Shown one piece after another: positions 50,007 to 58,939 of a DNA stretch of 64,000 nucleotides. Made by a program: the position numbers and the translations under genes. The notes under the pieces are model-generated. The model was given only the letters and a program-made list of their open reading frames with translations, searched no databases and had not been told where the DNA came from. Every line of letters begins with the position of its first letter. The first letter of the stretch is position 1. Source of the stretch: Agrobacterium tumefaciens (GTDB taxonomy: Bacteria > Pseudomonadota > Alphaproteobacteria > Rhizobiales > Rhizobiaceae); NCBI RefSeq assembly GCF_013318015.2, contig NZ_CP115842.1:1289001-1353000 (forward strand), given 5' to 3'.

Positions 50007-50507
50007 ATGGTTCGGCAGGTTTTCATTTTGCTGTTTCAGATCGTGCTGGTCACGGGGCTTGGTATAGCCGGCATCCGCATCGCCTCGCTCATGAATGGCG
50101 AGGCGGCATATCCAGCGACTGGCCTCTCCGCAAACACGGAAACGCTGTGGACGACCTCTCCGGTCCGGGTCGATCCCCGCCATCAGAATTATGAGCGTAT
50201 TCCGACCCCGCCCGATCCATACCCCCTGAAAATATACGCGGATCAGCGCCTGCGCGTTGCGTCCAACAATCGCTTCACCTTCAAAGGACAGGAGTTCCGC
50301 CTCGCCGGTGTGGAAGACATCGACCGCAACCGGGTTTGCGCCGGACCTGACGGCCGCCGTTATGCCTGCGGCCTGAACGCCTTCAAGGCGCTTGAGAACC
50401 GCCTGCGCGGCAAATATCTGGAATGCCGGGTGCTGGAAGAAGGCGGCGGCGTTCCGTCGGTGGAATGCCGGATCAACGGGCAGGATGTGCGGGCGCTCTT
50501 GCAATAG
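50007..50507 (+). CDS. Membrane-anchored or exported thermonuclease-like protein
   Basis: A 166-residue protein with an N-terminal hydrophobic segment (VRQVFILLFQIVLVTGLGIAGI), a Pro-rich linker and an SNase-like OB fold (RVASNNRFTFKGQEFRLAGVEDI, then GRRYACGLNAFKALENRLRGKYLECRVLE). It is shorter than classical thermonucleases, and the catalytic Arg/Glu set is not obvious, so nuclease activity is doubtful. Start is uncertain: TTG 49956 and ATG 49995 are alternatives. Confidence 0.7.
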   Translation: MVRQVFILLFQIVLVTGLGIAGIRIASLMNGEAAYPATGLSANTETLWTTSPVRVDPRHQNYERIPTPPDPYPLKIYADQRLRVASNNRFTFKGQEFRLAGVEDIDRNRVCAGPDGRRYACGLNAFKALENRLRGKYLECRVLEEGGGVPSVECRINGQDVRALLQ

Positions 50508-50578
50508 TCAACGCGAAGAACAGACAATGCCGCACGAAAGCCCGTGCTGGACGATGGAAATTTGTATTTTAGAAGGTT

Positions 50579-50654
<76 letters not shown>

Positions 50655-50752
50655 ATAAGGGTTCCGGCATTTCGTCCGGTTCCGGGAACCGAAGCGGCTG
50701 TTGTTCCGTTCGGTGGCGGCTTACTACTTCGGCTAATCGAAGAGTGCAAGCA

Positions 50753-50790
50753 CAAAAAACAGCCCGGCTTCATTTTTTTGTCGCCGGGCT
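50753..50790 (-). terminator. Terminator of the FYDLN-protein gene
   Basis: Arms AGCCCGGC and GCCGGGCT flank a T/A-rich loop, followed in the leftward direction by TTTTTT. It lies about 17 bp past the stop of the gene at 50807. Confidence 0.85.
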
Positions 50791-50806
50791 GGTTTATCCA
50801 ATAAGA

Positions 50807-51196
50807 TCAAGCTTCTTCGTCGTCGCCCGGTACGCCGATGATGCCGGACATGTCGTCGTCATCGTCGTCTTCGTCGGCTTCGAGGAAGGTGTCGTCGTCG
50901 TCGCCGATTTCCACGTCGTCGTCATCGTCGCCCAGGTCCGGGATATCGTCGCCGCTGTTGTCGCCGTCGGCGTCTTCCAGCGATACGAGTTCGACTTCCG
51001 TGTTTTCGGCATCGACTTCCGCGACTTCTTCTTCTTCAGCCTGCTCGAGCTTTGCCTGAGCGGTGCTTTCTTCAAAGAAGGAGAGCGGCCAGGACTTGCC
51101 GCTATAGGGAGAAACGACCGGGTCGCGGTTCAGATCGTAGAACTTCTTGCCGGTATCGGGGTCTGTGCGCTTGGTACCAAGGTCCGCTTTTGCCAC
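50807..51196 (-). CDS. FYDLN-type acidic protein (TIGR02300 family)
   Basis: A 129-residue protein. A conserved N-terminal domain (ADLGTKRTDPDTGKKFYDLNRDP, then VSPYSGKSWP) gives way at about residue 45 to an extremely acidic tail rich in Asp and Glu, including runs of five and six Asp residues. This matches the TIGR02300 family confined to alphaproteobacteria, of unknown function. Its position next to tRNA-Ala and opposite cmk-rpsA recurs in related genomes, as far as I recall. Confidence 0.88.
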   Translation of the reverse strand: MAKADLGTKRTDPDTGKKFYDLNRDPVVSPYSGKSWPLSFFEESTAQAKLEQAEEEEVAEVDAENTEVELVSLEDADGDNSGDDIPDLGDDDDDVEIGDDDDTFLEADEDDDDDDMSGIIGVPGDDEEA

Positions 51197-51421
51197 TGTC
51201 TAAGCCTCAAATTGTCGAATGAGTTTCGGTGTGTACGCCGTAAAACCGGCATAGACGGTAAAATTTCTAGCCGGTCCCCTTAATCGTTGCGGTCTTTCGT
51301 GTCAAAGACAAACTTTGGAGGCCGCCCTCCCATGATGCGACTTGTATGTCAGGCTGCTCATAAAGATTGGAGGCCGACGCACTCTACTGTATTAATGATG
51401 GACGCACAGGCAGAAAGCTTC

Positions 51422-52075
51422 ATGACCTTTACGATTGCCATAGATGGGCCAGCTGCGGCGGGCAAAGGGACCTTGTCACGCAAGATTGCGGAGACCTATG
51501 GTTTCCATCATCTCGACACCGGGCTGACCTACAGAGCCACGGCCAAGGCACTTCTTGACGCCGGCCTGCCGCTCGATGACGAGAACGTCGCTGAAAAGGT
51601 GGCACTGCAACTCGACCTTGCCGGCCTCGACCGCGCGGTGCTTTCAAGGCACGATATCGGCGAGGCGGCGTCCAGGATTGCGGTGATGACGCCGGTGAGG
51701 CGCGCGCTCGTGACAGCGCAGCAGCGGTTTGCGGCAAAGGAACCGGGCACGGTTCTGGATGGCCGCGACATCGGCACGGTGGTGTGCCCGGAGGCGCCGG
51801 TGAAGCTCTACGTCACCGCTTCGCCGGACGTGCGGGCGCGCAGGCGTTATGATGAAATCGTCGCCAACGGCAGCGTTGCCGATTACGACGCCATTTTCGC
51901 CGAGGTGAAGAAACGCGACGAGCGCGACATGGGCCGAGCCGACAGCCCGTTGAAACCGGCTGAAGACGCGCACTTGCTAGATACGTCGGAAATGAGTATA
52001 GAGGCGGCGTTTCAGGCCGCGCGGATGATTATCGACGCCGCCCTGAAGAAACAGGTTTTTCGCGGAACCGCTTGA
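51422..52075 (+). CDS. cmk: Cytidylate kinase
   Basis: A 217-residue P-loop enzyme that phosphorylates CMP and dCMP. The P-loop GPAAAGKGT is at residues 9-17, with [10 protein letters not shown] and DGRDIGTVV following. The lid region [19 protein letters not shown] is present. ATG 51422 gives the usual [12 protein letters not shown] start; upstream in-frame codons to 51287 show no family similarity. It is followed by rpsA, the common bacterial pair. In many rhizobia aroA precedes cmk; it is absent here. Confidence 0.95.
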   Translation: MTFTIAIDGPAAAGKGTLSRKIAETYGFHHLDTGLTYRATAKALLDAGLPLDDENVAEKVALQLDLAGLDRAVLSRHDIGEAASRIAVMTPVRRALVTAQQRFAAKEPGTVLDGRDIGTVVCPEAPVKLYVTASPDVRARRRYDEIVANGSVADYDAIFAEVKKRDERDMGRADSPLKPAEDAHLLDTSEMSIEAAFQAARMIIDAALKKQVFRGTA

Positions 52076-52224
52076 ATCGGTCCGCGTTTAGTCCGGAATT
52101 GCCTGAAGACATGTCCTTGCGCCGGGAAGCCTTTTAAAAAGGCGGGCATGGGTTCGGGTATCAACAACGCTAGCCCACCGGCGCTTTTGTATTCGCTCTC
52201 GCGCGGATGCAATCAGGAGATTTC

Positions 52225-53925
52225 ATGTCAGTATCTACCCCCACGCGCGAAGATTTCGCAGCGCTTCTCGAAGAATCCTTTGCCTCTAACGATCTTGCCG
52301 AAGGCTATGTTGCCAAGGGTATCGTAACGGCAATCGAGAAGGACGTTGCCATCGTCGACGTTGGCCTCAAGGTTGAAGGCCGCGTACCGTTGAAGGAATT
52401 CGGCGCGAAGTCCAAGGACGGCACGCTGAAGGTCGGCGACGAAGTCGAAGTTTACGTCGAGCGCATCGAAAACGCACTCGGCGAAGCCGTTCTGTCGCGC
52501 GAGAAGGCTCGCCGCGAAGAAAGCTGGGTCAAGCTCGAAGCCAAGTTCGAAGCTGGCGAGCGCGTCGAAGGCGTTATCTTCAACCAGGTCAAGGGTGGTT
52601 TCACCGTCGATCTGGACGGCGCCGTTGCCTTCCTTCCGCGTTCGCAGGTCGACATTCGTCCGATCCGCGACGTTACCCCGCTGATGCACAACCCGCAGCC
52701 CTTCGAAATCCTCAAGATGGACAAGCGTCGCGGCAACATCGTTGTCTCGCGCCGCACGGTTCTCGAAGAGTCCCGCGCCGAGCAGCGTTCTGAAATCGTT
52801 CAGAACCTCGAAGAAGGCCAGGTTGTTGACGGCGTCGTCAAGAACATCACCGATTACGGTGCGTTCGTTGACCTCGGCGGCATCGACGGCCTGCTGCACG
52901 TTACCGACATGGCATGGCGCCGCGTCAACCATCCTTCGGAAATCCTCAACATTGGCCAGCAGGTCAAGGTTCAGATCATCCGCATCAACCAGGAAACCCA
53001 CCGTATCTCGCTCGGCATGAAGCAGCTCGAGTCCGATCCGTGGGATGGCATCTCCGCCAAGTACCCGGTTGGCAAGAAGATCTCCGGTACGGTCACGAAC
53101 ATCACCGACTACGGTGCATTCGTCGAGCTGGAGCCGGGCATCGAAGGCCTGATCCACATTTCCGAAATGTCCTGGACCAAGAAGAACGTACATCCCGGCA
53201 AGATCCTGTCCACGAGCCAGGAAGTTGACGTTGTCGTTCTCGAAGTCGATCCGTCCAAGCGCCGTATCTCGCTCGGCCTCAAGCAGACGCTGGAAAACCC
53301 GTGGCAGGCATTTGCCTTCAGCCATCCGGCCGGCACTGAAGTCGAAGGCGAAGTCAAGAACAAGACCGAATTCGGCCTGTTCATCGGCCTCGAAGGCGAT
53401 GTCGACGGCATGGTTCACCTGTCGGATCTCGACTGGAACCGTCCGGGCGAACAGGTCATCGAAGAGTTCAACAAGGGTGACGTGGTCAAGGCCGTCGTTC
53501 TCGATGTTGACGTCGAGAAGGAACGCATCTCGCTCGGCATCAAGCAGCTCGGCAAGGATGCTGTCGGTGAAGCCGCAACGTCCGGCGACCTGCGCAAGAA
53601 CGCAGTCGTTTCGTGCGAAGTCATCGCCGTTAACGACGGTGGCGTGGAAGTGAAGCTCGTCAACCACGAGGACATCACCTCCTTCATCCGCCGCAACGAC
53701 CTCGCACGCGATCGTGACGATCAGCGTCCGGAGCGTTTCGCAGTTGGCCAGGTTTTCGACGCTCGCGTCGTCAACTTCTCGAAGAAGGACCGCAAGGTCA
53801 TGCTTTCGATCAAGGCTCTGGAAATCGCTGAAGAGAAGGAAGCCGTCGCACAGTTCGGTTCGTCCGACTCTGGCGCTTCGCTCGGCGACATCCTCGGTGC
53901 GGCTCTGAAGAACCGCAGCGAATAA
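52225..53925 (+). CDS. rpsA: 30S ribosomal protein S1
   Basis: A 566-residue RNA-binding protein made of six S1 domains. The signature phrase VTNITDYGAFVEL or its variants recurs, for example NITDYGAFVDLGGIDGLLHVTDM and NITDYGAFVELEPGIEGLIHISEM. It recruits mRNA to the 30S subunit. ATG 52225 has an AGGAG site. Codon choice is strongly biased, as expected for high expression. A clear terminator follows. Confidence 0.97.
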   Translation: MSVSTPTREDFAALLEESFASNDLAEGYVAKGIVTAIEKDVAIVDVGLKVEGRVPLKEFGAKSKDGTLKVGDEVEVYVERIENALGEAVLSREKARREESWVKLEAKFEAGERVEGVIFNQVKGGFTVDLDGAVAFLPRSQVDIRPIRDVTPLMHNPQPFEILKMDKRRGNIVVSRRTVLEESRAEQRSEIVQNLEEGQVVDGVVKNITDYGAFVDLGGIDGLLHVTDMAWRRVNHPSEILNIGQQVKVQIIRINQETHRISLGMKQLESDPWDGISAKYPVGKKISGTVTNITDYGAFVELEPGIEGLIHISEMSWTKKNVHPGKILSTSQEVDVVVLEVDPSKRRISLGLKQTLENPWQAFAFSHPAGTEVEGEVKNKTEFGLFIGLEGDVDGMVHLSDLDWNRPGEQVIEEFNKGDVVKAVVLDVDVEKERISLGIKQLGKDAVGEAATSGDLRKNAVVSCEVIAVNDGGVEVKLVNHEDITSFIRRNDLARDRDDQRPERFAVGQVFDARVVNFSKKDRKVMLSIKALEIAEEKEAVAQFGSSDSGASLGDILGAALKNRSE

Positions 53926-53950
53926 TCGCTAGAGATCGTTTGATATAAAG

Positions 53951-53980
53951 AACCCGCCGGAATTTTCCGGCGGGTTTTTT
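53951..53980 (+). terminator. Rho-independent terminator after rpsA
   Basis: A 12-bp perfect stem (AACCCGCCGGAA and TTCCGGCGGGTT) with a 2-base loop and a T-run, 26 bp past the rpsA stop. Confidence 0.93.
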
Positions 53981-54025
53981 GTTGGCTGCAGTATTCGTGG
54001 CATAGGCCAATGGGCGGCGCGGAAT

Positions 54026-55582
54026 TCAGTGCATGCCACTCATCTTGAGGTAATAATTTTCCGCACTGTCGTCGAAAGCCGCTGTCCGCGGATTTTCCCC
54101 ATCGCCAATCTCGTCATTGGCGGCCACCCGCTCTTCCATCTCGTCCTGACCGTCGGGATTTTCGCCCTCCGCATCGCCATTCGCTTCATCCTCGGAAAAT
54201 GGACCACGCCCGCGATGCGGCGTTTCCGATTCGTGGTCCTCTTCCGCCGGTGGGTATGCGACGAGCGGTAACGGCGTGCCGTCTTTTGCCAGAGCCGCAG
54301 CGATCAGCGATTGCGAAGCCGTTTGTTCCAGCATCGCCATTCTTGCTTCCGGGTCGAGAGCGGCGCGCGGCATGGGCTGGGCTTCTGGCCGGTTGGTAAT
54401 CGTCTCCGCATCCTCCCCGGTCGGGTGGATGGGCGTTGCGAGGGCAGTTTTTTCGGCAGGCTGCTCTTCGAGTGGTTGCGGTATGGCGCCCGGTGGCGTG
54501 GCGGAAAGCTGGGCAGCGGTGGTGGCCTTGACGGGAAGTTTGCCGGCCACTGCAGCAAGGAGCAGGTTTTCCATATCCTTGGCGCCAGCCGTGGACTGGC
54601 TGGATGGCGGGTTCAAGGTAGTGCGGGTTTCCCTCGGCTCCAGCTTCATGGTGTCCCGATGCTGAAGTGCAGGGCGCATCTCGGCGTTCTCAGCCCGTGG
54701 CGGATTTGCCGGGCGGGCATCTGTCGAAGCTTCCTTTGTTGTGCTGCCCGTTTGCGGCTGAGGCGAGCGTACGGTGCTTTCGGCGGCTTTCCCTTCCGGT
54801 TTTGCCGAATCGTGCGGAGAGTCGGACATGTCGGCAGGTGGGGCGGGAAGATTGGCCTGGGGGCCTTGCGGCGCTGCCTGCGCCGCAACCATGGCTTTTA
54901 TTGCGGCGGCGCTTTGGGCAAGCGGGCCGATGAGCATAGGCAACAGCCGGCCGGGCGCGGCGGCGGTTGCCGGTTGTGCTGTTGTTGTGGTGGTCGTTGC
55001 CGGGTTTGGGCGGCCGTCAGCACTCTGGCTCGGGCCGTTCTGCTGTCTCGCTTGCACTGGCTGCGCGGTCACCGGATTGGCCGAATTGTTCTGCTGATAA
55101 GAGGACACCACCGCCTTCGCCGCAAGATCCGTTCCCTTGTAGCGGGAAAGTTCGATCAGCAGCGCAAGCCTTGCGGCATCCGGCCCGGTTGGCTGTTTCA
55201 GGATTTCTGCGAGCATCGAAAGGCTCAACCCCTGCAGGACTTTGCTGACCTGTTGTTCCAGCGCCAGGCGCTGCGGTGCGGGCAGGGCGCGCAGCGCATC
55301 CGTCAGACGCATCACATAGGTTTGAATGGCTTCGCCGTCGCGCCTTGGGAGGTTCATCAGCTTGCCAAGCGCCTCCGCCAGAACGGCGGTGCTGCGGGAA
55401 AGCTGATATTCGCTGGCGAGAGAGGTGACTGCGGCTTTGGCGAAAAGACTGCTGCCATTGTCGGGAGCAAGATTGCTTGCCTGCGGCTGCACGGCCTCCT
55501 TCGGCTCCCCGCGCTGCGTCTGCGAGGCTGCGGCTCCATAGGCGGCATCGGCTGCCGGAATTTTCGGTACAGGCGGTAACAT
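54026..55582 (-). CDS. Uncharacterised low-complexity protein, family member A
   Basis: A 518-residue protein of unknown function. Residues 46-150 form a helical segment (LASEYQLSRSTAVLAEALGKL, RLTDAL at 92-97, then LSLSMLAEILKQ). The middle (about 160-400) is a long Pro/Ala/Gln/Thr-rich stretch. The tail is acidic and ends ENYYLKMSGMH. No signal peptide, membrane helix or enzyme motif is seen. GGAACGGAG precedes ATG 55582. It resembles the gene at 56201 in its helical part, and the three genes 54026-57433 run leftward together. Confidence 0.7.
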   Translation of the reverse strand: MLPPVPKIPAADAAYGAAASQTQRGEPKEAVQPQASNLAPDNGSSLFAKAAVTSLASEYQLSRSTAVLAEALGKLMNLPRRDGEAIQTYVMRLTDALRALPAPQRLALEQQVSKVLQGLSLSMLAEILKQPTGPDAARLALLIELSRYKGTDLAAKAVVSSYQQNNSANPVTAQPVQARQQNGPSQSADGRPNPATTTTTTAQPATAAAPGRLLPMLIGPLAQSAAAIKAMVAAQAAPQGPQANLPAPPADMSDSPHDSAKPEGKAAESTVRSPQPQTGSTTKEASTDARPANPPRAENAEMRPALQHRDTMKLEPRETRTTLNPPSSQSTAGAKDMENLLLAAVAGKLPVKATTAAQLSATPPGAIPQPLEEQPAEKTALATPIHPTGEDAETITNRPEAQPMPRAALDPEARMAMLEQTASQSLIAAALAKDGTPLPLVAYPPAEEDHESETPHRGRGPFSEDEANGDAEGENPDGQDEMEERVAANDEIGDGENPRTAAFDDSAENYYLKMSGMH

Positions 55583-55841
55583 GCTGCGCTCCGTTCCTAT
55601 CGATTACCGCCGCTGGCTGCGAAAGGGCCAGTCCCTGGCTCTCTGATCCGCATTTGGCCTATGTTGAAAGATTGCCGCGCCGGTGATGTACAGGTGTCAT
55701 CTCGCCCGCTCATGCGGGAGCGCCGTGTGCGTCGCTGGCAGGAATGCTAGCTCTTCGCGATGCACACAGAATCATCAACCCTGAGTCTGGGCCGTAGATA
55801 TTAAGAATTCGCTAACCATAAAAATCGTGTCGATATGGCAA

Positions 55842-56150
55842 TCAGGGAGAGACGCTGATGAACATGCGGTAAAGCCCGTTATCGTCGGAATTGACCGATG
55901 AAATATGGTCTGGTTCGCTGTCTGCTGCCTCAAAGGCTTCCGGCGGCATCGCGTCGAGCCAGCTTGCCTTGGGAAAACCTCTCTCGGGGCGATTTTCAAC
56001 GGGGGCGATGAGGTTGTCTTCCTCGCTTGCGGCAACGAAATTGTCGTCATTCGGCGCCAGCGGCGGAGCGGCGATCGAGAGCAGCGCTTGCGCCGCATTT
56101 GGTTCGGCATCGAGGCCGGCGCTGCCGGATATGCCGGAAATTTGAGACAT
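55842..56150 (-). CDS. Uncharacterised small protein, family member B
   Basis: A 102-residue protein without signal peptide or membrane segment. It begins MSQISGISGSAGL, has a disordered polar middle (PNDDNFVAASEEDN) and ends SDDNGLYRMFISVSP. The DDNGLY ending is shared with member C (IDDNGIY). GTG 56162 is an alternative start. It lies 50 bp downstream of member C and about 260 bp upstream of member A. No family is recognised. Confidence 0.6.
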   Translation of the reverse strand: MSQISGISGSAGLDAEPNAAQALLSIAAPPLAPNDDNFVAASEEDNLIAPVENRPERGFPKASWLDAMPPEAFEAADSEPDHISSVNSDDNGLYRMFISVSP

Positions 56151-56200
56151 GTTTGAACTCACATCATGTTTCGCTCAAGTGACTATCGGTAGCGGCGAGA

Positions 56201-57433
56201 TCATGCCGCCTTCTTCTTCAGCAGCGCATAAATTCCATTGTCGTCTATCGAGATCGGCAAAATGGCGCTGCGGGCGTTATCGACGACTGCCTGAGCATCA
56301 AGCAGTTTTTCGGCGTCGTCTTTCTGATCGGCTTCCGTCTTGGTTGCGGCGTCTGTCTCTGCGGGTTCGTTGTCATTTTCAGCCGGGGCCGTTTCGCTTG
56401 ATGGCGTTGCCGCGAGCACGGAGATAAGGGCGATTTCCGAAGAAATATCGACCGGGCCTTGCCCGTCAGTGCCTTGCGCTTTTTCTTCGGCGGCAGCGTC
56501 TATGTGTTCCTTCACGACGTCCTGAAGTTTTTGCACATCCTCCAGCTTGCCCTGTGCGTCTCGGGTCTGGATATCCTCTTCCCGCTCGGCCGCAACTTCG
56601 GCATCGTTGATTTCGCCCATGCGGTTTTTGCCGCGTTCGGCCTGCAATTCTTCCTTGGTTTTCGGATCGGCAACGTCTTCCAGGCGCTGGATGACCTTCA
56701 TGGTTTCCCGTGTCATGAATTGGGTGCCCTGCGCCTGATCGTTCAGCGCATTCTTCACGGCGCGTGCCGCATCGCCAAATGGGTTTGCGATTGCGGCGAT
56801 CATCTGCTGCGCGGAAATACCAAGTTCCTTGAGGCCAGTCGATTCTTCGAGATCATTGACATTTTTGGGTGCGGTGGCGCGCACTGCCATGATTGCTTTC
56901 GACATCTGCACGCCGAAATCTTCTTCCTTGCCGCTCAGGCCGGCATTTTGGGCAATGCGTGCGGCAAGTGCTGCCATGGGCGCGGTCTTGGTAGTTACGC
57001 CGTTATTCAGGACTTCCACGACCTGCGCTTCCGAAACGCCGAAGGATTTCAGCGAAATCGTCGTGGCTTTTCCTGCCGCATCGGTTTTTTCAAAGCCGTC
57101 GGTCAGGGTCAGCGCGTCCTGAAGCCTTTGCGCGAAAGCGGCGTTCGATTCATCGTTTTCCTGGGTGATGCCAAGCGCAGACGAGAAACGGGAGACAAGC
57201 GAGGCGAAGGCATCGCCATCAGGCTTCATGGCGCCGAACAGATAGGCGCTTATCTTTTCATTGGCAACGCGATGGCTTTGGTCCGGCTGCGGCTGGGTCT
57301 TTATCGTCTCGTCTTTTTTGGTACCGTTCGCTTTTTCCTGCTCTTCGCGATGGCGTTCCTCAATGGTTTCCACCATCGACCGCATGAGGTCGCTGACTGC
57401 AATGCTTGCCGTCTGCTGCAACGGTGTAATCAT
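56201..57433 (-). CDS. Uncharacterised protein, family member C
   Basis: A 410-residue protein of unknown function. Residues 60-110 are helical (SRFSSALGITQENDESNAAF, RLQDAL at 103-108), and GVSEAQVVEVLNN and MAALAARIAQNAG follow. The C-terminal third is rich in Glu, Asp and Lys and likely coiled or disordered (RGKNRMGEINDAEVAAEREEDI). It ends SIDDNGIYALLKKKAA. ATG 57433 follows GGGGA; the GTG at 57451 is less likely. It leads the three-gene leftward run. Confidence 0.7.
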   Translation of the reverse strand: MITPLQQTASIAVSDLMRSMVETIEERHREEQEKANGTKKDETIKTQPQPDQSHRVANEKISAYLFGAMKPDGDAFASLVSRFSSALGITQENDESNAAFAQRLQDALTLTDGFEKTDAAGKATTISLKSFGVSEAQVVEVLNNGVTTKTAPMAALAARIAQNAGLSGKEEDFGVQMSKAIMAVRATAPKNVNDLEESTGLKELGISAQQMIAAIANPFGDAARAVKNALNDQAQGTQFMTRETMKVIQRLEDVADPKTKEELQAERGKNRMGEINDAEVAAEREEDIQTRDAQGKLEDVQKLQDVVKEHIDAAAEEKAQGTDGQGPVDISSEIALISVLAATPSSETAPAENDNEPAETDAATKTEADQKDDAEKLLDAQAVVDNARSAILPISIDDNGIYALLKKKAA

Positions 57434-57515
57434 CTGGAAGTCCCCGGCCACCCAAAGTTGCGGCCGAGAATAGGCAGTTTCGGTAAATCAGTCCTTAAAC
57501 GAAGCGTGAAACCGC

Positions 57516-58142
57516 TCAGCTATGGGCGAAGATATCCGTTTCGTCCCAGCCCAGAAGATCGAGCTTGGCACGGGTCGGCAGAAACGCGAAACAGGCATCG
57601 GCATGATCGAGGCGACCATCACGCACGAGGCGGTGGGTCAGCTTGTCGCGCAGCGCATGCAAATGCAGCACATCGGATGCGGCATATTCGAGCTGTGCGG
57701 GTGACAGTTTTTCTGCTGCCCAGTCGGACGATTGCTGCGCCTTGGAGATGTCGACCTCAAGCATTTCCTTCAGATTGTCCTTCAGCCCGTGCCGGTCGGT
57801 ATAGGTGCGGGTCAGGCGGGAGGCGATCTTGGTGCAGAAAACCGGCGTCGTCGTCACACCGAACGTGTGGAACAGAACGGCGATATCGAAACGGCCATAG
57901 TGAAAAATCTTCTGCCGGGCAGGGTCTGCAAGCATATGGGTGAGGTTTGGAGCTTCCTTCTGGCCGGCGGCGATGCGGATGACATCCGCCGTACCGTCTC
58001 CAGGAGAAAGCTGAACGACACAGAGACGGTCACGGCGTGGCACCAGCCCCAGTGTTTCCGTATCGATTGCGATGGCGCCAAGGTAGCGTGCGGCATCTGC
58101 GGCGGAAATATCGCCTTCGTGATAACGGATGGTTGCTGCCAT
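57516..58142 (-). CDS. rnd: Ribonuclease D (short form)
   Basis: A 208-residue 3'-5' exonuclease of the DEDDy type. Metal ligands appear as AIDTETLGL (Asp and Glu), HYGRFDIAVL (Asp) and YAASDVLHL (Tyr and Asp). It lacks the HRDC domains of the 375-residue E. coli enzyme and corresponds to the exonuclease core alone, a form common in alphaproteobacteria. It probably trims the 3' ends of tRNA precursors and other RNAs. It is divergent from the deoxyribosyltransferase-like gene. Confidence 0.9.
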   Translation of the reverse strand: MAATIRYHEGDISAADAARYLGAIAIDTETLGLVPRRDRLCVVQLSPGDGTADVIRIAAGQKEAPNLTHMLADPARQKIFHYGRFDIAVLFHTFGVTTTPVFCTKIASRLTRTYTDRHGLKDNLKEMLEVDISKAQQSSDWAAEKLSPAQLEYAASDVLHLHALRDKLTHRLVRDGRLDHADACFAFLPTRAKLDLLGWDETDIFAHS

Positions 58143-58324
58143 TGTCTTGCTCCGGGAATGTCCAGTTCGTTGCTCCGGCTATAACGGAAAGACAGGTTTG
58201 ACGATACCGTTTTGTAGGTCGCTCCGACGCGCCTTGGCGCATGTCCGCTTGGTACTTGCGTTTGCGAAAGTCTCCGGGTTAGGTTTGCGGAAATCCTGTT
58301 TCTCCAAATTGTATGAAATTTCCT

Positions 58325-58939
58325 ATGACAAAGAAAATCTATCTCGCCGGGCCGGAGGTCTTCCTCCCGAATGCCCGTGAAATGCTCGACCTCAAGGCCT
58401 CGCTTGCACGCGAGGCCGGGTTTACGCCGCTTTCGCCGGGCGATTTGGAAATTCCGCCCGCGGACACGAAAATCGGCCACGGCTGCAACATCAATGCCAT
58501 AGACGAGCGGATGATGCTGGAAGCGGATGCGGTTATCGCCAATCTCACGCCGTTTCGCGGCATCGCCGCCGATACGGGAACGAGCTACGAACTGGGGTTC
58601 ATGTGCGCGCTGGGCAAGCCGGTTTTCGCCTACACCAATGTCGCGGCCAATCACTTCACCCGCATCATGGCGCAATATAACGGTGTTGCCGCAATCGATG
58701 AAACAGGGCGCTATCGCGGCCCGGACGGTTTGTCGATCGAGAATTTCGACATGGTCGACAATCTCATGCTGCACGGCGGAATTTTGCGGCGGGGCGGCGT
58801 CGTCATCGTTGGCAACGCCACGGCAGAGGCCCTTTATACGGATCTCGAGGCGTATAAGCGCTGCCTGGCGGCCGCCGCTGAAAAATTACTGACACAGACT
58901 GATCCCGACAGAACGAATTTAGTGGAGACATCATCATGA
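58325..58939 (+). CDS. Nucleoside 2-deoxyribosyltransferase-like protein
   Basis: A 204-residue protein of the nucleoside 2-deoxyribosyltransferase/DUF4406-like fold: IYLAGPEVFLPNA at the N-terminus, ANLTPFRG and TSYELGFMCALGKPVFAY, whose Glu is the catalytic candidate. It may cleave or exchange the N-glycosidic bond of nucleosides or a nucleotide derivative. ATG 58325 is preferred to 58313. Its stop overlaps the next start (ATGA), tying it to the SDR gene. Confidence 0.85.
   Translation: MTKKIYLAGPEVFLPNAREMLDLKASLAREAGFTPLSPGDLEIPPADTKIGHGCNINAIDERMMLEADAVIANLTPFRGIAADTGTSYELGFMCALGKPVFAYTNVAANHFTRIMAQYNGVAAIDETGRYRGPDGLSIENFDMVDNLMLHGGILRRGGVVIVGNATAEALYTDLEAYKRCLAAAAEKLLTQTDPDRTNLVETSS

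Noticed and set aside
51287..51421. N-terminal extension of cmk, or aroA remnant
   Set aside because: The in-frame codons before ATG 51422 have no similarity to cytidylate kinase or EPSP synthase, and the ATG gives the normal start.
52228..53667. Leftward 479-codon frame antisense to rpsA
   Set aside because: It is a product of strong codon bias in rpsA; repeated phrases in it simply mirror the S1 domains.
54026..55582. Flagellar hook-length control protein (FliK) for member A
   Set aside because: The Pro/Ala/Gln-rich layout is FliK-like, but the conserved FliK C-terminal domain is not seen and no flagellar genes are nearby.
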